Below, in pieces: positions 53,258 through 62,140 of a DNA stretch of 64,000 nt (within the stretch, counting starts at the first letter, position 1; every line of letters starts with the position of its first letter). Source of the stretch: Comamonas antarctica (GTDB lineage Bacteria > Pseudomonadota > Gammaproteobacteria > Burkholderiales > Burkholderiaceae_C); the NCBI RefSeq assembly GCF_013363755.1, contig NZ_CP054840.1:1667501-1731500 (forward strand), written 5' to 3'. The translations under genes and the position numbers were made by a program. Under the pieces are notes generated by a model. The model saw only the letters and a list, made by a program, of their open reading frames with translations, was not told the DNA's origin and did not search any database.

Positions 53258-54285
53258 ATGCCAATCTCTCCGAACGAAAAGGTCGCTGGCAACTTGCCTG
53301 CCAATGCGGTCAATGCCCCGGACGCCCGCGGTTTCACGCGCCTGATGCATGCGGCAGGAGATGGATCGCTGGCGCGGGTGAACGCGTTGCTGATACTGCA
53401 GGCGGCGGTCGATGCCACCGCGCCCGATGGCACCAGCGCGCTGATGTGTGCCGTCGCCAGCGGAGTGGCGCAGGTGGTGTGGGCGCGGGGCCGCGCGCAG
53501 GCCCCGGTCAATGCAGCCACCGACCGGGGCTTGACGGCGCTGATGCTGGCGGCGTCGAAGTCCAATGGGACCATCGTGTCCGTGCTGTGTGCCCTGGGTG
53601 CCGACACCGAGGCACACGACACGGTCTTGGGATGGACTGCCTTGTTCCATGCCGTGCTCTTCGGCCAGTCTTCCATGGTGGCGCTCCTGCTGGCGTTGCA
53701 TGCGGACATCGATGCGCGCGCACTCGATGGCAGCACGCCGCTGATGCTGGCGGTGCGCGAGAAGAACCTGGCGGTGGTGCAAATCTTGGGGGCTATCCGG
53801 CCGCGGTGCAGATGCTGCTGCAGGCTGGTGCAAACATCCATGCCCTCGATCGGCAAGGACTCAACGCCTTGATGCTGGCATCCCTACAGGGGCACCCGGA
53901 AGTGGTCGAGATGTTGCTGGCCGCGGCGCTGGAGCAGTCGGCTCCCGAAAGCCGGGCGGACCGCGGGACCGAAGGCGATTCGGACCCCGGCTCGGAAGGG
54001 GGCCATGGCAATGGCCTGCAGGAATCCGGTTCCGGCAGCGACCGGCACGGTGGCTGCGACCATGCTGCGGGAAGGCACGAGGGTGGGACGACGTACGGCA
54101 ACATGGAAACCGGCGCTCGCTCGGATCACCACGATGCCGCGCCCGATGCCCGAAGCCATGCCCGCTGCAGGGAACTGCTGCCGGGCCCGGGCCTGGGCAT
54201 AAGGTCGGACCTGCTGAATGTTGTCCTACTGTCCGAGCCGCAATTCACCGGGATGGCGCTGCCGGCAAGCCTCTACAGCCAGTGA
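53258..54285 (+). pseudogene. Ankyrin-repeat protein gene, frameshifted
   Basis: The first frame (53258-53872) encodes ankyrin repeats: ARGFTRLMHAAGDGSLARVNALL, DGTSALMCAVASGVAQVVWARG, DRGLTALMLAASKSNGTIVSVLCALGADTEAHD, GWTALFHAVLFGQSSMVALLLALHADIDARA and DGSTPLMLAVREKNLAVVQIL. At about 53785-53800 ankyrin coding switches to the next frame (GYPAAVQMLLQAGANIHALD and NALMLASLQGHPEVVEMLLA), open to 54285. The join is shorter than one whole 33-residue repeat, so a deletion with frameshift is likely. After about 53930 the second frame shows no ankyrin pattern. A sequencing error cannot be excluded. Confidence 0.65.
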
Positions 54286-54311
54286 CCCGCCACCCAGGGA
54301 AGAACCGGGCC

Positions 54312-54617
54312 TCAGCTGAAGCGCACCTCGAAGAAGCTGCTCTCGCCATCGCCCAGCCCCTGCATGCCGGCCTGAATGGCGGCGTTGCTGGCCTTGGTCC
54401 AGCGCGCGAACAGCGCCTTGGCTTCCTCGGTGATTTCTTCGGGCGGCGTGTCCTCCAGGCCCAGCACGCATTCCAATGCCAATGCCACCTGCTCGGCGCC
54501 GCCCAGCTGGCGCTCCATGACGCGCGCATAGCGCGCTTCGGCACGCTGGCGCTCCTGCTCGGGCAGGCCGGGATAGTCGCACAGGGAAACGGTGTAGAAG
54601 GTTTCAACAGTGTCCAT
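54312..54617 (-). CDS. Conserved-looking small hypothetical protein
   Basis: A 101-residue soluble, acidic protein: MDTVETFYTVSLCDYPGLPEQERQRAEARYARVMERQLGG ... ECVLGLEDTPPEEITEEAKALFARWTKASNAAIQAGMQGLGDGESSFFEVRFS. It looks mainly helical with a C-terminal strand. I recognise no domain. Natural amino-acid composition and balanced charge support real coding, unlike the overlapping frames. The Shine-Dalgarno is weak. It sits between the ankyrin pseudogene and the DUF1566-like gene, with AT-rich DNA just upstream. Confidence 0.6.
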   Translation of the reverse strand: MDTVETFYTVSLCDYPGLPEQERQRAEARYARVMERQLGGAEQVALALECVLGLEDTPPEEITEEAKALFARWTKASNAAIQAGMQGLGDGESSFFEVRFS

Positions 54618-54710
54618 GGTGGTCAGGTAAGAAAAGTTGACTGGGAAAATGTACAGTAGATTTCAAGCATCAACTGTTGTTTTTCACAGGTATTTTTCAG
54701 CCTGGGCGGC

Positions 54711-55283
54711 TCACGGCGCAGGCAAGGGCCGTACCAGCCGTACCAGCAGCAGATTTGCGCGGCCGGTCTCGCCATCGGCCCGGCCGGTGGCCCAGTCCAC
54801 GGCCCAGGCCTGCTGCGCCGCCAGGCGGTTTCTCGCCGGGCCGGTCTGGTCATAGCTGTACGGGTTGACGGCCGCGGCATTCACCGCGGCCGTGCCCGTC
54901 CAGTGCCAGTCTCCCGGCACGCCGGGCAACAGTGTTGCCTCGTCCCCCGGCGCCGCTTGCTGGCGCAGCCGCTGCAGTTCCTTCGCGCGCGGCAGCCGCC
55001 AGCGCAGCCCGTCGGCCTGCTGCAGCGACTGCGCCAGCTTCTGCGCCTCACGGTAGGAAAGGCGTTGCGGCGTGCCCTCGCAGCGCTGCTGGCGCCATTG
55101 CATGCCCTGCAGGCAGCGCGGCCACGCGAGCCGCGCGCGCAGGTCATGGACTTCGCTGCCATCGGCCGAGAGCTGCAGCTGCGGCGTGGCGGCGCCAGTG
55201 GCGGTCTGGGCGTGCAGCGGCGCGCCGGCAAGAAGGCTCCAAAGGAGCAGGCGAGGAACGCGCAGGGAAGTGGCAGGCAGCAT
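54711..55283 (-). CDS. Secreted DUF1566-like protein
   Basis: A 190-residue protein with signal peptide MLPATSLRVPRLLLWSLLAGAPLHA. The mature part resembles the DUF1566 (Lcl C-terminal) fold: EVHDLRARLAWPRCLQGMQWRQQRCEG at the start, SYREAQKLAQSLQQADGLRWRLPRAKELQRL in the middle, WHWTGTAAVNAAAVNPYSYD near the end and VRLVRPLP closing. The family is found in secreted lectin-like or surface proteins; function is unknown. It is divergent from the MFS gene at 55470. Confidence 0.75.
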   Translation of the reverse strand: MLPATSLRVPRLLLWSLLAGAPLHAQTATGAATPQLQLSADGSEVHDLRARLAWPRCLQGMQWRQQRCEGTPQRLSYREAQKLAQSLQQADGLRWRLPRAKELQRLRQQAAPGDEATLLPGVPGDWHWTGTAAVNAAAVNPYSYDQTGPARNRLAAQQAWAVDWATGRADGETGRANLLLVRLVRPLPAP

Positions 55284-55469
55284 GGGAAGTTCGGTATGGC
55301 AACAGCAGCCGGCATTGTGACCTGCGCGCGCAGCCGGCGATGCCTTGCCTGCTGGATCGAGATGCCGCAGCGTGGCGGCGTGCGACGTATGCTCGGCAGC
55401 GGGGGCCGCAAGCCACTACCATCGCCCCCTGGGCGCGCACAGAGCCGCCCCAGCCAGCCAGGGAACGCC

Positions 55470-56924
55470 ATGCGAGAGTCCGCCGAGAAGCCACAGCCGA
55501 TAGCCGCCACAGATCCAACCATTCCCACCGATGCCGCACCCGACGGCCTGCCCGACGGGCGGCGCGCGGGCGCGATGCTGGTGATCCTGCTGGGGCTGGC
55601 GGTCGTGGTGCTCGACAGCAGCCTGCTGAACCTGGCGCTGCCGGCCATTGCGCGCTCCTTCGCGGCGCCGGCCTCGCACACCATCTGGGTGGTCAATGCC
55701 TACCAGATCGCCACGCTGGTCATGCTGTTGCCGCTGGCCGCGGTGGGCGAGCGCATCGGCTACCGCAACGTCTATCTGGCCGGCATGGCGCTGTTCGCGC
55801 TGGCGGCGCTGGGCGCATTCTTCGCGCCCTCGCTGGAAACGCTGATCGCTGCACGCGCGCTGCAGGGCCTGGGCGCGGCCGGTGTGCTCAGCGTGAACGC
55901 GGCGCTGGTGCGCTTCATCTACCCGCGCGCCCATCTGGGCCGCGGTCTGGCGCTGAATTCGGCGGTGGTGGCCGGGGCCTCGGTGGCCGGGCCGACCCTG
56001 GCTGCCGCGATCCTGTCCGTGGGTTCGTGGCCGTGGCTGCTCGCACCCAACGTGCCGCTGGGGCTGCTGACGGTGTGGCTGGGGCGCAAGACCCTGCCCG
56101 AGACGCCGCGATTGGCCGCCGAGCCGGGCGCGCGCGCGTTTTCCGCGCTGGACCTGGTGCTCAACATGGCGATGTTCGCGCTGGTGTTTCTCGGCGCGGA
56201 TGCGCTGGGCGTGGCGCGCAAGGACCAGGCCGGCTCGATGCTGTCGGGGGCGCTGATGCTGGGCGCGGGGCTGCTGATCGGCGCCTGGCACCTGGCGCGC
56301 CAGAGCCGCAAGCCGCGGCCGCTGTTTCCGGTGGACCTGCTGCGCATTCCGGTGTTCGCGCTGTCCATGGCCTCGTCGGTCAATGCGTTCTGCGCCCAGA
56401 CGCTGGCCTTCCTGGCCTTGCCTTTCCTGCTGCTGGAAACCTTTGGCCGCAGCGCGATCGAGGCGGGCCTGCTGCTCACCGCCTGGCCCGCGGCCATCGT
56501 GACCATCGCGCCGCTGTCGGGGCGGCTGATCGGCCGCTATCCCGACGGCCTGCTGGGCGGACTGGGCATGGCGGTGTTTGCCGCCGGGCTGTGGCTGCTG
56601 GCGCTGATGCCGGCCCATCCGTCGGATCTCGACGTGATCTGGCGCATGGCGCTGTGCGGCGCGGGTTTCGCGTTGTTCCAGTCGCCCAACAACCACACCA
56701 TCGTGCGCTCGACGCCGGTGCAGCGCAGCGGCGCGGGCAGCGCGATGCTGGGCACGGCGCGGCTCACGGGGCAGACGCTCGGGGCGGTCATTCTCGCCAC
56801 GCTGTTCGCCGTCTGGCCCTGCCATGACGGCACGGCCGAGATGGTGGCGCTCGCGGGCGCGGGCCTGTTCGCCGCGGTGGCGGGCGTCTGCAGCAGCCTG
56901 CGCGTGCGCCAGCCGCTGCACTGA
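55470..56924 (+). CDS. MFS transporter, DHA2 family (14 TM drug exporter type)
   Basis: A 484-residue membrane protein with about 14 hydrophobic helices. Motif D1-like VVVLDSSLLNLALPAIARSF follows TM1, motif A-like LPLAAVGERIGYRNVYLAG follows TM2, and motif C-like ALNSAVVAGASVAGPTLAAAIL marks TM5, as in drug:proton antiporters of the DHA2/EmrB-QacA group. Substrate is unknown. The ATG at 55470 follows GGGAA and starts a short Pro-rich N-terminus before TM1. No fusion-protein partner (EmrA) is adjacent. Confidence 0.88.
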   Translation: MRESAEKPQPIAATDPTIPTDAAPDGLPDGRRAGAMLVILLGLAVVVLDSSLLNLALPAIARSFAAPASHTIWVVNAYQIATLVMLLPLAAVGERIGYRNVYLAGMALFALAALGAFFAPSLETLIAARALQGLGAAGVLSVNAALVRFIYPRAHLGRGLALNSAVVAGASVAGPTLAAAILSVGSWPWLLAPNVPLGLLTVWLGRKTLPETPRLAAEPGARAFSALDLVLNMAMFALVFLGADALGVARKDQAGSMLSGALMLGAGLLIGAWHLARQSRKPRPLFPVDLLRIPVFALSMASSVNAFCAQTLAFLALPFLLLETFGRSAIEAGLLLTAWPAAIVTIAPLSGRLIGRYPDGLLGGLGMAVFAAGLWLLALMPAHPSDLDVIWRMALCGAGFALFQSPNNHTIVRSTPVQRSGAGSAMLGTARLTGQTLGAVILATLFAVWPCHDGTAEMVALAGAGLFAAVAGVCSSLRVRQPLH

Positions 56925-57025
56925 GTCGCGCGACACGCTGGCGACACGGGCCGGCGGAGCGTCATCGCACAATGTGCCAGCGGCCCTTGCGGCGCGCGAA
57001 CCACAAAATCCAAGGAGACAGCGAG

Positions 57026-57817
57026 ATGACGCGTAAGGTGCAAGAACTGTTTGATCTCAGCGGCAAGACGGCGCTGGTGACCGGAGGCTCGCGCGGCTTG
57101 GGGCTGCAGATGGCGCAGGCGCTGGGCGAGGCCGGCGCGAAAATCGTGCTGAGCTCGCGCAAGGCGGCCGACCTGGAGCAGTCCGCGGCCGTGCTGCAGG
57201 CCGCGGGCATCGAGGCCAGCTGGATCGCGGCCGACTGCGGGCAGGAGGAAGACATCCTGCGGCTGGTCGAGACCACGCTGGAGCGCGTGGGGGATGTCGA
57301 CATCCTGGTCAACAACGCCGGCGCCAGCTGGGGCGCGCCGGCCGAGGAGCACCCGACCGCGGCCTGGGACAAGGTCATGAACCTCAACGTGCGCGGCTAC
57401 TTCCTGCTGAGCCGCGAGATCGCCAAGCGCAGCATGATCGCGCGGCGCTCGGGGCGCATCATCAACATCGCCTCGATCGCGGGCCTGGCCGGCAATCCGA
57501 CCGAGATGAAGACCATCGCCTACAACACCTCCAAGGGCGCGGTGATCAACTTCACGCGCGCGCTGGCGGCGGAGTGGGGCGTGCATGGCATCAACGTCAA
57601 CGCGATCTGCCCGGGCTTCTTCAAGACCAAGATGGCGTCGGTGCTGATCGAAACCCTGGGCGAGGAGAAGATGGCCGCGCACGCGCCGCTGCGCCGCCTG
57701 GGCGACGACGAAGACCTCAAGGGCATCACGCTGCTCTACGCCTCGGCGGCCGGCAAGCACATCACCGGACAGTGGATGGCGGTCGACGGCGGCGTGAGCG
57801 TGGTCACCGGCGGCTGA
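57026..57817 (+). CDS. SDR-family oxidoreductase
   Basis: A 263-residue classical short-chain dehydrogenase. The cofactor loop is TGGSRGLGLQMAQALGEAG, the NNAG motif is ILVNNAGASWG, and the catalytic Ser-Tyr-Lys set is in IINIASIAGLAG ... YNTSKGAVINFTRALAAEWG. C-terminal FKTKMASVLIETLGEEKMAAHAPLRRLGDDEDLKG and QWMAVDGGVSVVTGG complete the fold. The substrate is unknown; the 3-oxoacyl reductase or gluconate dehydrogenase-like branches are possible. AAGGAGA precedes the ATG. It is followed by a thioesterase, suggesting acyl metabolism. Confidence 0.9.
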   Translation: MTRKVQELFDLSGKTALVTGGSRGLGLQMAQALGEAGAKIVLSSRKAADLEQSAAVLQAAGIEASWIAADCGQEEDILRLVETTLERVGDVDILVNNAGASWGAPAEEHPTAAWDKVMNLNVRGYFLLSREIAKRSMIARRSGRIINIASIAGLAGNPTEMKTIAYNTSKGAVINFTRALAAEWGVHGINVNAICPGFFKTKMASVLIETLGEEKMAAHAPLRRLGDDEDLKGITLLYASAAGKHITGQWMAVDGGVSVVTGG

Positions 57818-57916
57818 ACAGCCCCGATCTGCGCCGACAATAGGGCCGCCAGCGCGCGCCCCGCGGCTGGCCCCGCGTGGGCGGGTGCCGCCCCGAATCC
57901 AAGAAAGGCCTTTCCG

Positions 57917-58309
57917 GTGTTGAGTTTTGAAGCAGACATTCCCTTTGTGACCGAGCTGGGCTTCACGCTGCACAAGCGTGCCGGCGGCGAGTCGGAGCTG
58001 CATTACACGCCGCGCCCCGAACACCTGAACTCGTTTGGCGTGACGCATGGCGGCGCGCTGATGGCGCTGCTCGACGTGACGCTGGCCCAGGCGGCCAGCA
58101 GCGTTGCGCCCAACACCGGCGGGGTGACGATCGAGATGAAGACCTCGTTCATGCAGGCCGCGCGCGGACCGCTGGTGGCCAAGGGCCAGCTGCTGCACAA
58201 GACCCATGGCGGCATGGCCTACGTGGAAGGCGCGGTGTACGACGCCCAGGGCCTGCTGTGCTGCAAGGCCTCGGGCACCTTCAAGCTCAAGCGCCGCGAC
58301 CCGGTTTAG
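57917..58309 (+). CDS. PaaI-like hotdog-fold thioesterase
   Basis: A 130-residue hotdog-fold protein: FVTELGFTLHKRAGGESELHYTPRPEHLNSFGVTHGGALMALLDVTLAQAASSVAPNTGGVTIEMKTSFMQAARGPLVAKGQLLHKTHGGMAYVEGAVYDAQGLLCCKASGTFKL. The HGGALMALLD segment holds the catalytic region of the PaaI/DUF4442-like group. It likely hydrolyses acyl-CoA or aryl-CoA thioesters. The GTG at 57917 is the start that fits the fold; AAAGG lies upstream. It sits between an SDR and an oxidoreductase gene. Confidence 0.85.
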   Translation: MLSFEADIPFVTELGFTLHKRAGGESELHYTPRPEHLNSFGVTHGGALMALLDVTLAQAASSVAPNTGGVTIEMKTSFMQAARGPLVAKGQLLHKTHGGMAYVEGAVYDAQGLLCCKASGTFKLKRRDPV

Positions 58310-58374
58310 CGGGAGCGCCGGCGCCCGCGGCCTGCGCTTTCCATGGCATTGCAATTATCAACAGGAGACCGTTC

Positions 58375-59394
58375 ATGACCCGCAATCAGCAGATTCTTCT
58401 CGATAACCGCCCGCAGGGCGAAGCCACCGAAAGCAACTTCCGGCTCGTGACGGCTGAGGTGCCGGCGCTGCAAGACGGCCAGGTGCTGGTGCGCCACCAC
58501 TATCTGAGCCTTGATCCGTACATGCGCGGGCGCATGAACGACAGCAAGAGCTATGCCGACGCGCAGCCCCTGGGGGAAGTGATGATCGGCGGCACCGTCG
58601 GCGAGGTGGTGGAAAGCCGCAACCCGAAATTCGCCAGGGGCGACCAGGTCGTGGGCATGGGCGGCTGGCAGGAGTACAGCGTGGTGGACGGCGACGCGCC
58701 CGGCATGCTGCGCAAGGTGGATACGACCCATGTGCCGCTGTCGCATTACCTCGGCGCGGTCGGCATGCCCGGCGTCACCGCCTGGTACGGGCTGGTGAAG
58801 ATCATCGCCCCCAAGGCCGGCGAGACGGTCGTCGTGAGCGCTGCCACGGGCGCGGTCGGCAGCGCGTTCGCCGCACTGGCCAAGGCGCGCGGCTGCCGCG
58901 TGGTGGGGATTGCGGGCGGACCGGACAAATGCCGCTATGCCACCGAGGAACTGGGCTTCGATGTCTGCATCGACTACCGCGAGCATGGCGACATCAAGGC
59001 GATGTCGCGGGCCCTCAAGGAGGCCTGCCCCGACGGCATCGACGGCTACTTCGAGAATGTCGGCGGCTACATCCTCGACGCCGTACTGCTGCGCGCCAAT
59101 GCGTTCGCGCGCGTCGCGGTCTGCGGCATGATCGCCGGCTATGACGGCCAGCCGCTGCCGCTGCAGAACCCGGCGCTGATCCTGATCAACCGCATGAAGA
59201 TCGAAGGCTTCATCGTCAGCGAGCACATGGAGGTCTGGCCCGAGGCGCTCAAGGAACTGGGCACGCTGGTGGGCTCGGGCAAGCTGCGCCCGCGCGAGAC
59301 CGTGGCGCAGGGCCTGGCGGCCGCGCCCGGCGCCTTCCTGGGCCTGCTCAAGGGCAGGAACTTCGGCAAACAACTGGTAAAAATCACCCCCTGA
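58375..59394 (+). CDS. NADP-dependent oxidoreductase (MDR family, YncB/CurA-like)
   Basis: A 339-residue medium-chain dehydrogenase/reductase without zinc. It carries HHYLSLDPYMRGRMNDSKSYADAQPLGEVMIGGTVGEVVESRNPKFARGDQVVGMGGWQEY, then the nucleotide-binding VVSAATGAVGSAFAALAKARGCRVVGIAGG, and FENVGGYILDAVLLRANAFARVAVCGMIAGYDG. This is the leukotriene B4 dehydrogenase / curcumin reductase branch, which reduces alpha-beta-unsaturated ketones. AGGAGA precedes the ATG. Its stop codon lies inside dispersed repeat copy B. Confidence 0.92.
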   Translation: MTRNQQILLDNRPQGEATESNFRLVTAEVPALQDGQVLVRHHYLSLDPYMRGRMNDSKSYADAQPLGEVMIGGTVGEVVESRNPKFARGDQVVGMGGWQEYSVVDGDAPGMLRKVDTTHVPLSHYLGAVGMPGVTAWYGLVKIIAPKAGETVVVSAATGAVGSAFAALAKARGCRVVGIAGGPDKCRYATEELGFDVCIDYREHGDIKAMSRALKEACPDGIDGYFENVGGYILDAVLLRANAFARVAVCGMIAGYDGQPLPLQNPALILINRMKIEGFIVSEHMEVWPEALKELGTLVGSGKLRPRETVAQGLAAAPGAFLGLLKGRNFGKQLVKITP

Positions 59395-59469
59395 GCCGCT
59401 ACGCGGCTTCCCCCTCTCAACCTTCGGTGGAGGGGGACGGCACCCTCGCTGCGGGGCGGCCCTTGCTCG
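59387..59469 (+). repeat. Dispersed intergenic repeat, copy B
   Basis: Shares its blocks with 38069-38166 (CCCCCTGAGCCGCT; CTTCCCCCTCTCA; CCTTCGGTGGAGGGGGACGG; GCGGGGCGGCCCTTGCTCG). The first block contains the oxidoreductase stop codon TGA, so the repeat abuts and partly overlaps the gene end. The CCCCCTC / GAGGGGG arms form a hairpin. Confidence 0.85.
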
Positions 59470-59511
59470 GCGCCCCTGAGCTGAGACATGCCAGTTTTAG
59501 AAGACAGATGT

Positions 59512-59531
59512 TTCTCAAATAATGTTGAGAA
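59512..59531. promoter_or_regulatory. 20-base palindrome upstream of SDR gene
   Basis: TTCTCAA-ATAATG-TTGAGAA is a perfect seven-base inverted repeat with six bases between, 30 bases before the ATG at 59562. The AT-rich centre (AAATAATG) may overlap a -10 element. It fits a TetR/GntR-style operator. No regulator is adjacent. Confidence 0.45.
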
Positions 59532-59561
59532 GTGGCCGACTGGCCCGCAGGAGACGACAAG

Positions 59562-60470
59562 ATGATTCAGGACTTTCAAGGCAAGACCGCGGTGCTGACC
59601 GGCGCGGGCTCGGGCTTCGGCCTGGAGTGCGCGCGCATCGGCGCGAAGCTGGGCATGAACCTGGTGCTGGTCGATGTGCAGCGCGAGGCGCTCGAGGCCG
59701 CGACCGAGGAGATGCGTGCCGCCGGCGTGCAGGTGCTGGCGCAGCGCGTCGATGTGTCCAACCGCATGCAGATGGAGGTGCTCGCGCGCAGCGTGCAGGA
59801 GACGTTTGGCGCGCCGCACCTGGTGTTCAACAACGCCGGCGTGGGCGCGGGCGGGCTGATCTGGGAGAACTCGGTCGCCGACTGGGAGTGGGTGCTGGGC
59901 GTGAACGTCTGGGGCGTGATCCACGGCGTGCGCCTGTTCACGCCGATGATGCTCGAGGCGGCGCAAGCCGATCCGGCCTGGCGCGGCCATATCGTCAATA
60001 CCGCCAGCATGGCCGGCCTGCTCACGCCGCCCAACATGGGCATCTACAACGTGAGCAAGCACGCGGTCGTGAGCCTGACCGAAACCCTGTTCCAGGACCT
60101 GTCGCTGGTGTCCGATCAGGTCGGCGCGAGCCTGCTGTGCCCGTACTTCGTGCCTACGGGCATCAGCCACAGCGAGCGCAACCGGCCCGAAAACCGGCCT
60201 GCCGAGGAGCAGACCGCAAGCCAGAAGATCGGCCAGGCGATGACCGACAAGGCCGTGTCCTCGGGCAAGGTCACGGCCGCCGAGGTGGCGCAGAAGGTCT
60301 TCGACGCGGTGGCCGCCAACCAGTTCTATATCTTCAGCCATCCCCAGGCGCTGGGCGCGGTGCAAAGCCGCATGGAAGATGTGGTGCAGGGCCGCAATCC
60401 GTCGGACCCGTTCGCGCACAAGCCCGAACTGGGCGCGAGCCTGCGCGCCGCGCTGCGCACGCCGGGCTGA
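59562..60470 (+). CDS. SDR-family oxidoreductase
   Basis: A 302-residue short-chain dehydrogenase: cofactor loop TGAGSGFGLECARIGAKLGMNLVLVDVQ, NNAGVGAGGLIWENSVADWEWVLGVNVWGVIHGVRLF, catalytic region VNTASMAGLLTPPNMGIYNVSKHAVVSLTETLFQDL with Ser-Tyr-Lys, and a longer C-terminal part (GISHSERNRPENRPAEEQTASQKIGQAM). The ATG at 59562 follows AGGAGACG; an upstream ATG 10 codons earlier lacks that site. The upstream palindrome suggests repressor control. Substrate unknown. Confidence 0.9.
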   Translation: MIQDFQGKTAVLTGAGSGFGLECARIGAKLGMNLVLVDVQREALEAATEEMRAAGVQVLAQRVDVSNRMQMEVLARSVQETFGAPHLVFNNAGVGAGGLIWENSVADWEWVLGVNVWGVIHGVRLFTPMMLEAAQADPAWRGHIVNTASMAGLLTPPNMGIYNVSKHAVVSLTETLFQDLSLVSDQVGASLLCPYFVPTGISHSERNRPENRPAEEQTASQKIGQAMTDKAVSSGKVTAAEVAQKVFDAVAANQFYIFSHPQALGAVQSRMEDVVQGRNPSDPFAHKPELGASLRAALRTPG

Positions 60471-60785
60471 ATACGCCGCGCCTGCCATCCAGGGCCGTTG
60501 CAACGGCCCTTTTTCATGGGCGCGCCAAAAATGCATCCGCGGCGTGGGCGCGGCGGGAACTCGGGGGTTGCGGCTGCGCTCCATGTTGCAGTGATCCCCG
60601 GCTCGGTGACTTCCCGAAAAAACGTCGTTTGCATGCTGAAAACGCCTGCGGCGAATGTAACCAGTCGCTACCTGGTGGCATGATCCAGCGGCTGCATGCG
60701 CGTCCACCGAGGTCGTGCCTGCTTTACAAAAAGTAAATATTAGGCTTGCACAATGGTGCCTGCCTTCCAATTCAAGTTGCACCCC
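60471..60785. other. Gap before the RND efflux operon with dyad
   Basis: After the SDR terminator, about 270 bases hold no gene. TTTAC-AAAAA-GTAAA at 60723-60737 is an inverted repeat followed by an AT-rich patch (TATTAGGC), about 50 bases before the periplasmic adaptor start. TTTACA-type dyads resemble operators of TetR-family RND repressors (TtgR/AcrR type). I see no regulator gene in view, and the promoter was not resolved. Confidence 0.4.
60491..60515 (+). terminator. Intrinsic terminator after SDR gene
   Basis: The stem AGGGCCGTT / AACGGCCCT is nearly uninterrupted, and the run of T residues begins at its end (60510-60514). It isolates the SDR transcript from the RND operon. Confidence 0.85.
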
Positions 60786-62126
60786 ATGACGTCTGCCCTG
60801 TCTTTCGCGCTGCGCAAGCGCCTGCTGCCCGATGGTCTTTCCCCCGGTTCGAGCGCAAGGTGTACGGCATGGCGCATGGCGGCGCTGGCCACGGCGGCGG
60901 TGGTGGCCACCGCGGGCTGTTCGCCCAAGGCCGCGCCGGCGCCCGCCGCCAAGGCACCGACCAAGGTCGGGGTGGTGACGCTGGTGGCGCAGAGTCAGCA
61001 GCTCGATGCCAGCCTGCCGGGGCGCACGCGCGCCTTCATGACCGCCGAGGTCCGGCCGCAGGTGTCGGGCATCGTGCAGAAACGCTTGTTCACCGAGGGC
61101 GCGCTGGTCAAGGCCGGCCAGCCGCTCTACCAGATCGACTCCGCTTCGCTGCGCGCCACCCAGGCCAGCGCCGAGGCCGCGCTGGCCAAGGTGCGCGCGA
61201 GCCAGCGCACGCTGCAGGCGACGGCCGCGCGCAATGCCGAGCTGGTGAAGATCGACGCGATCAGCCGCCAGGCCAACGAGGAAAGCCAGGCCGCGGCCGC
61301 GCAGTCGGTGGCCGACGTGGCGGCGGCGCAGGCGGCGCTGGAGAACGCGCGCATCAACCTGCGCTACAGCAGCATCCAGGCGCCTATCAGCGGCCAGACC
61401 AGCCTGTCGACGGTGACGCCCGGCGCGCTGGTCACGGCCAACCAGGCCGATGCGCTCACCACCATCGTGCAGCTCGACCCGATGTATGTCGACTTCACGC
61501 AGTCCAGCACCGAACTGCTGCAGCTGCGCCGCGACATCGCCGAAGGCCGCTTCCAGAAGCTCGAGCGCGATGCCATGACCATCCAGCTCAAGCTCGAGGA
61601 CGGCCGTACCTATCCGCACCCCGGCAAGCTGCAGTTCGCGGGCGTGATCGTCAACCCGAGCACCGGCGTGGTGACGCTGCGCGCGGTGGTGCCCAACCCC
61701 GAGGGCCTCCTGATGCCCGGCATGTATGTGCAGGCGCAGCTGCCCACGGGCATTGCGCCTGAAGCGCTGCTGGTGCCGCAGCAGGCCGTGACGCGCGACA
61801 TCGCGGGCAAGGCCAGCGTGCTGGTCGTCGGCGCCGACTCGAAGGTGCAGCGCCAGCCGGTCGAAGTCGACCGCGCGGTAGGCAGCCGCTGGATGGTGAC
61901 GTCCGGGCTCAAGGGCGGCGAGAAGATCGTGGTGGACGGCTTCCAGCGCATCAAGGTCGGCGACGCGGTCGAGCCGCAGGAAGTCGACCTGCGCGCCAAG
62001 GCCAGGGCGGCCGACGCGGCCACGGCCCAGGCCAACGGCGCCGCCATGCCGGCCTCTCCGTCTGCCGCGGCATCGGCCGGCGCAGCCCCGGCTGCCGCGG
62101 CATCGGCCGCCGCACCCAAGCCCTGA
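60786..62126 (+). CDS. RND efflux periplasmic adaptor (AcrA/MexA family)
   Basis: A 446-residue membrane-fusion protein linking the inner-membrane pump to an outer-membrane channel. A lipoprotein-type signal ends with AAVVATAGC. Next come the lipoyl/barrel start ([48 protein letters not shown]), alpha-helical hairpin ([26 protein letters not shown]...[37 protein letters not shown]) and beta-barrel parts. A C-terminal Ala/Pro-rich tail follows. Start choice is uncertain; ATGs at 60753 and 60876 are alternatives, the latter giving a shorter signal peptide. It is followed by the pump gene after 14 bases. Confidence 0.9.
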   Translation: MTSALSFALRKRLLPDGLSPGSSARCTAWRMAALATAAVVATAGCSPKAAPAPAAKAPTKVGVVTLVAQSQQLDASLPGRTRAFMTAEVRPQVSGIVQKRLFTEGALVKAGQPLYQIDSASLRATQASAEAALAKVRASQRTLQATAARNAELVKIDAISRQANEESQAAAAQSVADVAAAQAALENARINLRYSSIQAPISGQTSLSTVTPGALVTANQADALTTIVQLDPMYVDFTQSSTELLQLRRDIAEGRFQKLERDAMTIQLKLEDGRTYPHPGKLQFAGVIVNPSTGVVTLRAVVPNPEGLLMPGMYVQAQLPTGIAPEALLVPQQAVTRDIAGKASVLVVGADSKVQRQPVEVDRAVGSRWMVTSGLKGGEKIVVDGFQRIKVGDAVEPQEVDLRAKARAADAATAQANGAAMPASPSAAASAGAAPAAAASAAAPKP

Positions 62127-62140
62127 GAGAGCCGCACGCC

